Shown here: in pieces, positions 18,532-26,127 of the stretch
Position numbering within the stretch: the first letter of the stretch is position 1
Layout of the letters: every line of letters begins with the position of its first letter
Assembly: GCF_000974365.1 (NCBI RefSeq)
Contig: NZ_BAZW01000001.1
Span: 1-64,000, forward strand
From: Geofilum rubicundum JCM 15548
Lineage (GTDB): Bacteria > Bacteroidota > Bacteroidia > Bacteroidales > Marinilabiliaceae
Direction of reading: 5' to 3'
DNA: 64,000 nucleotides
The notes under the pieces: generated by a model
What the model was told of the DNA's origin: nothing
The model's database searches: none
The model's input: the letters and a program-made list of their open reading frames with translations, nothing else
Program-made: the position numbers and the translations under genes

Positions 18532-19674
18532 ATGGAACAAGATATAGCAGAGCACAAGCAGAGTAAGTGCGACACATGCGGAGACCGCTGCGGTAAATTA
18601 GAAGTTTTTGATTGGTTGAGTGATTTGCCGGATATGACGGATGGCAATGACATCGTTGAAGTACAATTTAAAAATACACGTAAAGGGTTTTATAAGAACA
18701 CCAGTCAGGGAAAGTTGAATAAGCGGGATGTCGTGGCGGTAGAAGCCTCCCCGGGTCACGATATTGGCATTGTGACGCTTACCGGAGATTTGGTGTTGTT
18801 ACAGATGAAAAAGAACAATGTATCGCCCGGTAATTATGAATTTAAGCGCGTTTATCGCAAAGCCAAGCCGGCTGATATAGAAAAATGGGAGGAAGCCAAA
18901 GGTCTGGAAAAGGAAACCATGCTGGAATCGCGCAGGATGGCCTGGGATTTAGGTTTGAATATGAAGATTGGCGATGTGGAGTATCAGGGCGACCGGACGA
19001 AGGCTATTTTTTATTACATTGCTGATGAAAGGGTCGATTTCAGGGAGCTCATAAAAGTCTTGGCCGAACGTTTTAAGGTACGTATTGAGATGCGTCAAAT
19101 CGGTGCCCGTCAAGAGGCTGGCCGGATTGGGGGTATCGGTCCTTGCGGACGTGAACTGTGTTGCTCTACATGGTTGACCAATTTCAAGTCGGTGACCACC
19201 AACGCCGCCCGTTACCAGGAGATTTCTTTGAATCCGCAAAAGTTGGCAGGACAGTGTGGTAAACTGAAGTGCTGTCTGAATTACGAACTGGATGCCTATC
19301 TGGATGCGCAGCAGGACTTTCCCAATACAGCTATTCCGCTGGAAACCGAAGACGGGACTTATTATCATTTTAAAACAGATGTGTTTAAGCGTTTGATGTG
19401 GTACAGTGCCGGTCGTGAAAATGCCGGAAATGTGGTCACCCTGACAGTGGATAAGGTGAAGGAGATTATTGTGATGAACAAGCAGGGTCGGAAGGTCAAA
19501 AAGATGGATGATGAGGTGCCGGTGGTTGCGCCATCCAAGGAAATTGGATATGAAAATGTCATTGGTCAGGAAAGTATTACCCGTTTTGATGAAAAAACCA
19601 ACAGAAGCAATAAGAAGCGCAAAAAGGGTCGCCGTCCCAACAAACCACCCAGAAGTAATGAAAAGAAAGGCTAA
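18532..19674 (+). CDS. ricT: PSP1-domain regulatory iron-sulfur subunit RicT (YaaT)
   Basis: RicT-type PSP1 protein. In Bacillus it forms a complex with RicA and RicF that binds Fe-S clusters and affects RNase Y and phosphorelay activity; the Bacteroidota role is not established. The PSP1 core runs from about residue 40 to 270. Cys-rich motifs GPCGRELCCSTW and AGQCGKLKCC supply likely cluster ligands, and an N-terminal Cys13/16/20 group (KCDTCGDRCGKLEV) adds three more. The last 50 residues are strongly basic (KRKKGRRPNKPPRS). It follows holB by 77 bases and overlaps gldH by 17 bases, pointing to translational coupling. Confidence 0.87.
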   Translation: MEQDIAEHKQSKCDTCGDRCGKLEVFDWLSDLPDMTDGNDIVEVQFKNTRKGFYKNTSQGKLNKRDVVAVEASPGHDIGIVTLTGDLVLLQMKKNNVSPGNYEFKRVYRKAKPADIEKWEEAKGLEKETMLESRRMAWDLGLNMKIGDVEYQGDRTKAIFYYIADERVDFRELIKVLAERFKVRIEMRQIGARQEAGRIGGIGPCGRELCCSTWLTNFKSVTTNAARYQEISLNPQKLAGQCGKLKCCLNYELDAYLDAQQDFPNTAIPLETEDGTYYHFKTDVFKRLMWYSAGRENAGNVVTLTVDKVKEIIVMNKQGRKVKKMDDEVPVVAPSKEIGYENVIGQESITRFDEKTNRSNKKRKKGRRPNKPPRSNEKKG

Positions 19675-20136
19675 ATTTCAAGTTTTACCGGCACTCCTGG
19701 TGATGGCCGTCTTTACCTTTTCCTGTCAATCCTCTGTCGTTTTTGACGAGGTGTTTGAGTTGGGAGAGCAGGGTTGGCATAAGGACCAGAAGGCCGTTTT
19801 TCAGGTAGAGATATCCGACACCTCACAGGTGTTGGATGTTGGTATGACCTTTCGTCATAGCGATGACTATCCTTACAGCAATATTTGGCTTTTTGTGGAT
19901 ATGGAAGGTGACAAAGGTGTTTTGGTCAAAGATACCCTGGAGTTTTTCCTGTCGGAGACCGACGGTCGATGGCTGGGAAAAAGAGAGGGGATTTGTACGA
20001 AGTGTCGGCCATGTATCAGCACGCCGTTAAACTGTCGCAGCCGGGCAGCTATCGGTTTGAGATTTCGCACGGCATGCGACGGGAGGTGTTGCCGGAGATT
20101 GTTTCGGTAGAGTTTTGGATGCAAAACGCTCATTAG
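19658..20136 (+). CDS. gldH: Gliding motility lipoprotein GldH, frame broken by one missing base
   Basis: GldH is an envelope lipoprotein needed for gliding and type IX secretion in Flavobacterium. The ATG at 19658 lies inside the end of ricT and gives the signal sequence FQVLPALLVMAVFTFSC with a lipobox Cys. Family features include the early GWHKDQKAVFQVEI and NIWLFVDMEG. After GRWLGK the frame is lost. DLYEVSAMYQHAVKLSQPG up to VEFWMQNAH, with stop at 20134-20136, continues in another frame. One base, most simply an A in the AAAAA at 19978-19982, restores a protein of about 159 residues, the usual GldH length. The break is probably a sequence error, as in other genes here. Confidence 0.83.
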
Positions 20137-20229
20137 TATTTGGTAGGAGCGCCTTGTGTTGAACGCCTTCTTACAAAAGACGGAAGAATCATGACTGGGC
20201 ATACAGGCATTAATTAAGAAGATGGTGTT

Positions 20230-21012
20230 GTGGGAAAGAAGAATAAATTAGAGAAATTTGCGGAAATGGATACCTTTCCAAATGTGATTCAGGCGGCATT
20301 TGATGAGGTGTTTAGAAAGGATTATCATTTAAAGGGAAAGTGGTCTGACTCCTTTTTTGGCAACGGGCGTCCCATTGTTTTAGAATTGGGCTGTGGTAAA
20401 GGCGAATATACGGTTGGTCTGGCCAGACAATTTCCGGATAAAAATTTTATTGGCATTGATATTAAGGGCGCCCGGATGCATGCCGGGGCTCAACAGGCCG
20501 TTAATGAAGGCCTTAAGAATGCGGCTTTTATTCGTACCCGCATTGAGTTGATTGAATCCTTTTTTGGCCCTGGCGAGGTGGATGAGATTTGGCTGACTTT
20601 TCCCGATCCGCAAATGAATAAAACGCGGAAACGTCTGACATCCTGTCGCTTCATGGAGATGTATGCCCGGTTTTTAAAACCGGGCGGTACCGTTCATTTA
20701 AAGACCGATAGTCGTTTCCTCTATACCTATACGCGAACAATGGTCCTGCACAACCAGCTTTCCATGGTGAATGATTTTTCGGATTTGTACCACAGTGATT
20801 TTGAGGATCCTCTTTTGTCCATTAGAACTTATTACGAGGAGCGCTTTATGGCCCATCAGATTCCCATCAAGTATCTGAGTTTTCTGCTGGATCATAAAAA
20901 ACCATTGGCGGAGCCGGAAGTGGATATCCCGCATGATATCTATCACAATGCCGGACGCAGTGTAAAACTCTATGAAAATGACCAGAAAGCACCCCCCAAC
21001 CTCAACGTCTGA
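20230..21012 (+). CDS. trmB: tRNA (guanine-N7-)-methyltransferase
   Basis: SAM-dependent enzyme that makes m7G46 in tRNA. The start is a GTG, giving (M)GKKNKLEKFAEMDTFPNV, which matches the usual TrmB N terminus; the nearby ATG at 20222 is out of frame. The SAM site is VLELGCGKGEYTVGLA with an acidic GIDIKG strand end. The catalytic/tRNA-contact motif LTFPDPQMNKTRKR is intact. The 260 residues exceed the usual 220-240 because of a C-terminal extension, which overlaps the next gene by 41 bases. Confidence 0.93.
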   Translation: MGKKNKLEKFAEMDTFPNVIQAAFDEVFRKDYHLKGKWSDSFFGNGRPIVLELGCGKGEYTVGLARQFPDKNFIGIDIKGARMHAGAQQAVNEGLKNAAFIRTRIELIESFFGPGEVDEIWLTFPDPQMNKTRKRLTSCRFMEMYARFLKPGGTVHLKTDSRFLYTYTRTMVLHNQLSMVNDFSDLYHSDFEDPLLSIRTYYEERFMAHQIPIKYLSFLLDHKKPLAEPEVDIPHDIYHNAGRSVKLYENDQKAPPNLNV

Positions 21013-21352
21013 CGACTTTTCGTTTTTTGAGCGGGTTTACGCCGTGACACGACTGATTCCTTATGGCAGGGTGACTTCCTACGGTGCCATTGCGGCTTAT
21101 ATTGGTTCACCGGGTGCTGCGCGCATGGTGGGCTGGGCGCTCAATAAATGCCACACGCTTCAGGAATTTGTGCCTGCGCACCGCGTGGTGAACCGCATAG
21201 GGGTTTTATCGGGCAAACACTTTTTCCCCGGGGAAAATACCATGAAGGAGTTGCTGGAGGCCGAGGGGCTAAACGTCCAAGACAACCAGCTACTTGACTT
21301 CGATCGCCATTTCTGGAATCCCGCCAGCGAATTGTCCCAGACCGATATTTGA
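20972..21352 (+). CDS. Alkyltransferase-like protein (MGMT family, no active-site Cys)
   Basis: Stand-alone MGMT/Ogt DNA-binding domain of 126 residues. Family features are IPYGRVTSYGAIAAYIGSP and AARMVGWALNKC. The active-site PCHRV is replaced by PAHRV, so the alkyl-accepting Cys is gone. This is the hallmark of alkyltransferase-like (ATL) proteins, which flag O6-alkylguanine for nucleotide excision repair rather than removing it. That role is inferred from the family. The start overlaps trmB by 41 bases in another frame, so co-translation is likely. Confidence 0.85.
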   Translation: MKMTRKHPPTSTSDDFSFFERVYAVTRLIPYGRVTSYGAIAAYIGSPGAARMVGWALNKCHTLQEFVPAHRVVNRIGVLSGKHFFPGENTMKELLEAEGLNVQDNQLLDFDRHFWNPASELSQTDI

Positions 21353-21401
21353 GGACGAAAGATTAATGATATTTGAAGATCGGGATGTGATATATTTTTT
21401 T

Positions 21402-21409
21402 TACTTTTG
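21402..21409 (+). promoter_or_regulatory. -7 element for mrp-nfu
   Basis: TACTTTTG fits TAnnTTTG and lies 34 bases before the ATG at 21444. Confidence 0.45.
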
Positions 21410-21443
21410 TTCTTAAGTTTAAAGAGTTTAAATAAAATTAACG

Positions 21444-22552
21444 ATGAGTTTTTATCCACAATTGGTACTGGACACTTTAAAGCACGTGGTGCATCCCGGC
21501 AAGGTCAGGATATTGTAACACTGGGCATGGTGGCCGATGATATTCGCATTGAAGGAAAGCGTATTAGTTTTTCACTCCTGTTTGACAGGGCCAATGACCC
21601 TTTGGTGGCCCCCATAAAAAAAGCTTGTGTGCAGGCCATTGAAACATATATAGGCGATGGTGTTGAGATAAGGGGTAATATTTACGTCAAAGTAAAACCC
21701 CGACAGGTGAAAAAGGAAGAACCCTTATTGTCGGGAGTTAAAAATGTGGTGGCCGTGGCCTCCGGAAAGGGTGGTGTCGGCAAATCAACGGTCACCAGTA
21801 ATTTGGCGGTGGCCCTGGCGCTACAGGGCTTTAAGGTGGGCTTATTGGATGCCGATATTTTTGGGCCCTCCATGCCTAAAATGTTTGGTACGGAAGACGC
21901 TCGTCCCATGCTCGAGAAGGTGGATGGTAAGGATCGGATTATTCCGGTAGAAAAATATGGGGTTAAGTTACTGAGTATAGGATATTTTGTGAATCCAGAG
22001 GATGCGCTGGTGTGGCGGGGAGCCATGGCCACCAATGCTTTGAAGCAGTTGATTGGTGATGCCCTGTGGGGAGATCTGGATTATCTGATGATTGATATGC
22101 CGCCCGGTACCAGTGATATTCACCTGACGATTGTACAAACACTGGCGCTGACTGGTGCGGTGGTAGTGAGTACACCTCAGGAAGTGGCCTTGGCCGACGC
22201 CCGCAAAGGTATCAGCATGTTTCAGGGGAAACAAATCGATGTGCCGGTTCTGGGATTGGTCGAAAACATGGCCTGGTTTACCCCTGCTGAATTGCCGGAC
22301 AATAAATACTATATTTTTGGTGAGGGTGGTTGCAAGCGTTTGGCCGAATCACTGAATGTTCCGCTTTTGGGACAAATTCCTATTGTGCAGAGTATTCGTG
22401 AAGGGGGAGATGAAGGGCTACCTTCGGCCTTGCAGCCGGATACCATTACAGGTATGGCATTCTCGCAATTGGCTGAAGCTGTTGTGGAAGCTGTGGAGAA
22501 GCGAAACAGTCAGTTGCCTCCAACAAAAATTGTTCAGATAACCAAGAAATAA
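21444..22552 (+). CDS. Mrp/ApbC-type Fe-S cluster carrier ATPase, frame broken near its start
   Basis: P-loop ATPase that carries or inserts iron-sulfur clusters. The genuine start is the ATG at 21444: SFYPQLVLDTLKHVVHPGK gives the DUF59/MIP18 N terminus but stops 24 codons in. QDIVTLGMVADDIRIEGK continues the same domain in another frame to 22552. One extra G in the GG at 21503-21504 (AAGGGTCAG) joins them as HPGKGQDIVTLGMV, about 369 residues. A start upstream of 21444 in the second frame would give an unnatural N terminus. The ATPase part has the deviant Walker A SGKGGVGKST and DADIFGPSMPKMFG. It is 13 bases from nfu; the two form an Fe-S unit. Confidence 0.88.
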
Positions 22553-22565
22553 CCGGATTGGGTGT

Positions 22566-22802
22566 ATGGAAAAGAACGAAATATTAGAAGAGGTGAAAAT
22601 AGCCCTGGAGGGGATTCGTCCCTACCTTCAGGCAGATGGCGGGGATATTTCCATTGTGGAACTGACGGACGACATGGTGGTAAAGGTTCGCTTGCAGGGT
22701 GCCTGCGATGGCTGCCCCATGAGTATGCAGACCTTGAAGAACGGGGTGGAGATGGTCATTAAAACCAAAGTTCCCATTATCAAAGAGGTGGTCGCTGTTT
22801 AA
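22566..22802 (+). CDS. NifU C-terminal domain (Nfu-type) Fe-S scaffold
   Basis: 78-residue Nfu domain protein that holds a transient Fe-S cluster for delivery to target enzymes. The cluster motif is CDGC (Cys47, Cys50) in LQGACDGCPMSMQTLKNGVE, and RPYLQADGGDISIVEL is the family start. It is a single-domain form, without the N-terminal A-type domain of NfuA. It follows mrp by 13 bases, a functional pair. Its stop overlaps that of the convergent ald gene by 4 bases. Confidence 0.93.
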   Translation: MEKNEILEEVKIALEGIRPYLQADGGDISIVELTDDMVVKVRLQGACDGCPMSMQTLKNGVEMVIKTKVPIIKEVVAV

Positions 22803-24025
22803 AAGGCGGCCAGCAATAAACCGATGTCTTTAAAAGGCATGCCGAAGTGGCTGCCGATATAATTATTGGTCAGGATGCCTTTGTAAATATAGGTGCCGTT
22901 ACTGACCCCCATATCTTCCTTGATGAGCTGATGGATGCCTCCGGCGTCCGCCATGCGCAATACCACAGGTGCAAAAATATTACTGAGAGCGATGGAGGCG
23001 GTTCGGGCCACGCGGGAGGCCACATTGGGCACCGAATAGTGTACAACGCCTCTTTTGTTGATGTAGGGATGTTCCGGATTGTAGCCGGATTGACTGCTTT
23101 CGAAGCAGCCACCATTACCGACGCTTAAATCCACAATGACGGAACCCGGTTTCATTTGGTCCACCTGGTCGCTGGTGATATAAAATCCCGGGTCACTGTC
23201 GAAATACCGCAAACTGGCGACCACGGCATCGGCCGATTTCAAAGCTTTGGTCAGGACCCGCGGATGCAGAATGGAAGTAAACAGTCGCTGTCCCACATTT
23301 CTTTCCAGCTCTTTCAGATTTTTGTAGGAATTATCAAAGATCTTGACCTGACAGCCCAAGCCGAGTGCCGCCCGGGTGGCAAATTCCCCAGCCGTTCCGG
23401 CGCCTATAATGACCACTTCAGCCGGTGAAACGCCCGTGATTCCTCCCAAAAGGACACCCTTGCCGCCGTGGGCCTTACTCAGATATTCGGAGGCTATGGT
23501 AATGGCCGCATAACCTTCTATTTCGCTCATGCTGCGAATGACCGGGTAGCAGCCCGCTTCGTCTCTCAGGAATTCGTAGGCAATGGCATTGATGCGCTTA
23601 TTCATCATTTCAGAAATGCGTTCTCTGCTCTGTCCCGGTAAATGCAGAAAAGACAGCAGCAGTTGGTTGGGCGACATCAAGGCAATTTCTTCACTCTGTG
23701 GCGGGGATATTTTAAGAATGATTTCACTTTTGTAGACTTCTTCTTTGCTTTTGGCGATGGTGGCGCCGGCTTCAGAAAAGTCTTTGTCAAAATAGTTGGC
23801 AGCATTTCCGGCGCCGGTTTCCATAATCACTTTGTGACCATTGTCAACGAGCAGTTCAACTCCCTGGGGTGTCAGCGCCACACGATTTTCCGATTGTCCG
23901 GATTCAGCAGGCAGTCCCACAGTCAAAGAGCGTTGCCTTCTGCCGGTTTCCAGCATTTCTTCGCGTGGAATTATTTGTGATTGTCGGATGGCAAAATAGG
24001 AGGCCCGTTTCTCAATATCGGTCAT
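22799..24025 (-). CDS. ald: Alanine dehydrogenase
   Basis: NAD-dependent L-alanine dehydrogenase (alanine to pyruvate plus ammonia), AlaDh/PNT family. The substrate half has GLPAESGQSENRVALTPQGV. The NAD-binding Rossmann motif is VVIIGAGTAGEFATRAALGL. VPNVASRVARTASIALSNI is a typical C-terminal signature. It has about 408 residues, against 370 for the Bacillus enzyme, through an N-terminal extension (SYFAIRQSQIIPREEMLE) that Bacteroidota members share. It is the last gene of the sprE-porX-tsaE-ald run, 62 bases after tsaE. Confidence 0.9.
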   Translation of the reverse strand: MTDIEKRASYFAIRQSQIIPREEMLETGRRQRSLTVGLPAESGQSENRVALTPQGVELLVDNGHKVIMETGAGNAANYFDKDFSEAGATIAKSKEEVYKSEIILKISPPQSEEIALMSPNQLLLSFLHLPGQSRERISEMMNKRINAIAYEFLRDEAGCYPVIRSMSEIEGYAAITIASEYLSKAHGGKGVLLGGITGVSPAEVVIIGAGTAGEFATRAALGLGCQVKIFDNSYKNLKELERNVGQRLFTSILHPRVLTKALKSADAVVASLRYFDSDPGFYITSDQVDQMKPGSVIVDLSVGNGGCFESSQSGYNPEHPYINKRGVVHYSVPNVASRVARTASIALSNIFAPVVLRMADAGGIHQLIKEDMGVSNGTYIYKGILTNNYIGSHFGMPFKDIGLLLAAF

Positions 24026-24087
24026 GATGGTATGCGTTTCATTAAAGAGATATGCGCTGTTTTTTCAACTACCGAAGGTACAAAATA

Positions 24088-24510
24088 TTATAGTAATTCG
24101 AATCTAATTGACCTGGAACCATCAGGCAGTTCCTCCATGCTTACGTTGATGCGGTTTTCAGGCAGGTAGTCTGCTGCTTTTTCGGGCCATTCGACGAGAC
24201 AAATGTGCCCGCTGTAAAAATAATCCTCACCGCCCATATCCAGGAGCTCTTCCGGTTCTTTGAGGCGGTAGAGGTCAAAATGGAAGACCTGCTGCCCCTC
24301 TCCGTTTTGGTATTCGTTGATGATGGCAAAACTGGGGCTGTTGACTGTATCCGCAATGTTCAGGTGCCGGCACAACACTTTAATGAAGGTGGTTTTGCCA
24401 ACGCCCATGTTACCGTAAAAGGCTGCTACAGGCCGGTCGGCCAATAATTGGGCCAGCGCAGCTGCGGCCGGCCTTAAATCTTCCGGTGTGTTTGCCAGGA
24501 AATGCATCAT
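24088..24510 (-). CDS. tsaE: tRNA threonylcarbamoyladenosine biosynthesis ATPase TsaE
   Basis: Small P-loop ATPase that works with TsaB and TsaD to install t6A at position 37 of ANN-decoding tRNAs. The Walker A is GNMGVGKTTFIKVLC. SPSFAIINEY and HFDLYRLKEPEEL are the switch and Walker B-region signatures, followed by LVEWPEKA. The 140 residues are normal. It starts 9 bases after porX on the same strand, so it is translated from the same transcript. Confidence 0.95.
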   Translation of the reverse strand: MMHFLANTPEDLRPAAAALAQLLADRPVAAFYGNMGVGKTTFIKVLCRHLNIADTVNSPSFAIINEYQNGEGQQVFHFDLYRLKEPEELLDMGGEDYFYSGHICLVEWPEKAADYLPENRINVSMEELPDGSRSIRFELL

Positions 24511-24519
24511 GGGCCAAAA

Positions 24520-26076
24520 TTAACGCTTGGGCTCCAATATTGCAAAAGGAATCATCATTTCTTCCATGGAGATGCCGCCATGCTGAAAAGTGTCTTTGTA
24601 ATAACCCGCATAGTAGTTGTAATTGTTGGGATAGGCAAAGAAATCGCTACCGGTCGCAAAAATGTAGGAGGTGGATACATTGGGGCGTGGTAGCATTATT
24701 TGTTCGGGCTTCCTGACTTCAAAGACCGATTTGGCATCATAGGCCAGATTTTTTCCCTGCTTAAAGCGCAGGTTGGTATTGGTGTTTCTGTCGCCCACCA
24801 CTTTAACGGGATTTTGGACGCGGATGGTGCCATGATCGGTGGTCATGACCACATTGACATCGTCCTGCGACAGCCGTTTGAGCAAATCAAACAAGGGGGA
24901 ATGGTTGAACCACGACTGGGTGAGGGAACGGTAGGACGATTCGTCCGAGATCAACTCCCGAATCATCTTCATTTCGGTACGGGCGTGGGACAGCATATCC
25001 ACGAAGTTCACGACGACCACCGATAGTTGGTGGTCTTTGATGTGACTGTAGTTATCGAGCAGCCTGCGCCCTGCATCCGCGTCACTGATTTTTTGGTAAT
25101 AGACTTTGACGTTTTCCCGGTTACGTGTAAAGTAGTCGTTGATCAGCGCTTCTTCATGTTGATTTTTACTGCCTTCATCTCCGTCCTCCACCCATAAATC
25201 GGGCCGTATCTTTTCGATATTGGCGGGTAGTAGTCCAGAGAAAATGGCGTTTCTGGAATATTGGGTGGCCGTGGGCAGAATGCTCATGTAGAGCTCATCT
25301 TCCCGAAGACTGAAATAGGGGGCCAATTCCCGTTTGATTAATTCCCACTGGTCGGATCTGAAATTGTCCACCACAATCATGACCAGCGGCTTCTTCTCCT
25401 TTAAAAGTGGCAGGATCTTCCGCTTGAAAATGGTGTGCGACATCAGGGGGGCATCATCTGCCTGCAGCCAGTCGGTATAATTATCTTTTACAAAGCGGGT
25501 AAATTGGTTGTTGGCTTCGGTCTTTTGCATCAAAAGCACTTCGCTCATGGGACTGTCAGAGTCCTGTAGCTCCAATTCCCAGTAAACGATTTCCTTATAA
25601 ATTTGGTACCATTCGGCATAGGTGAGGCGGTCGTTCAGGCGCATGCCTATTTGTGAGAAGGCCGACTGGTAATCGGTGGTGGTTTTTTTGGAAATGAGTG
25701 ATTGACGACCCAAAGTGCGTTTGATGGAAGATAGTACTTGCTTGGGATTGACCGGTTTGATGAGGTAATCGGCAATTTTACTGCCAATGGCCTGGTCCAT
25801 GATTTCTTCTTCTTCACTTTTGGTAACCATGATGACGGGGAGCGCCGGCTGGCGCTCCTTGATGCGCATAAGGGTTTCCAGTCCGCTGATGCCGGGCATG
25901 TTCTCATCCAAAAAAACCAGGCTGTAATTCTGTTCAGACAGCATGGCAATGGCATCCTTGCCATTGGTGGCTGTGTCCACTTGAAAGCCTTTCTCGGTTA
26001 AGAAAAAAATATGGGGTTTAAGATGTTCTATTTCGTCGTCGACCCATAAGAGCCGGTATTTTTGTATGTTTTCCAT
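24520..26076 (-). CDS. porX: PorX: response regulator with PglZ-type phosphodiesterase output
   Basis: T9SS two-component response regulator. The receiver domain (1-125) has Asp13/14 in WVDDE, phospho-acceptor Asp57 in LVFLDENMPG and Lys in DYLIKPV. A helical linker leads to a C-terminal PglZ/alkaline-phosphatase-superfamily domain: VMIVVDNFRSDQWE, ILPTATQYSRNAIFSGLLP with the nucleophile Thr region, VVNFVDMLSH and TTDHGTI. PorX is known to bind PorY and control T9SS genes and secretion in Porphyromonas, with oligonucleotide-hydrolysing activity in its output domain. The start is taken at MENIQKYRLL; an upstream extension is less likely. It lies 51 bases after sprE and 9 bases before tsaE. 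Confidence 0.93.
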   Translation of the reverse strand: MENIQKYRLLWVDDEIEHLKPHIFFLTEKGFQVDTATNGKDAIAMLSEQNYSLVFLDENMPGISGLETLMRIKERQPALPVIMVTKSEEEEIMDQAIGSKIADYLIKPVNPKQVLSSIKRTLGRQSLISKKTTTDYQSAFSQIGMRLNDRLTYAEWYQIYKEIVYWELELQDSDSPMSEVLLMQKTEANNQFTRFVKDNYTDWLQADDAPLMSHTIFKRKILPLLKEKKPLVMIVVDNFRSDQWELIKRELAPYFSLREDELYMSILPTATQYSRNAIFSGLLPANIEKIRPDLWVEDGDEGSKNQHEEALINDYFTRNRENVKVYYQKISDADAGRRLLDNYSHIKDHQLSVVVVNFVDMLSHARTEMKMIRELISDESSYRSLTQSWFNHSPLFDLLKRLSQDDVNVVMTTDHGTIRVQNPVKVVGDRNTNTNLRFKQGKNLAYDAKSVFEVRKPEQIMLPRPNVSTSYIFATGSDFFAYPNNYNYYAGYYKDTFQHGGISMEEMMIPFAILEPKR

Positions 26077-26127
26077 TGCTGTTGATTTAGTGCGTTTATC
26101 CTTGCACCAGTACAAAACTCAAGCCAC

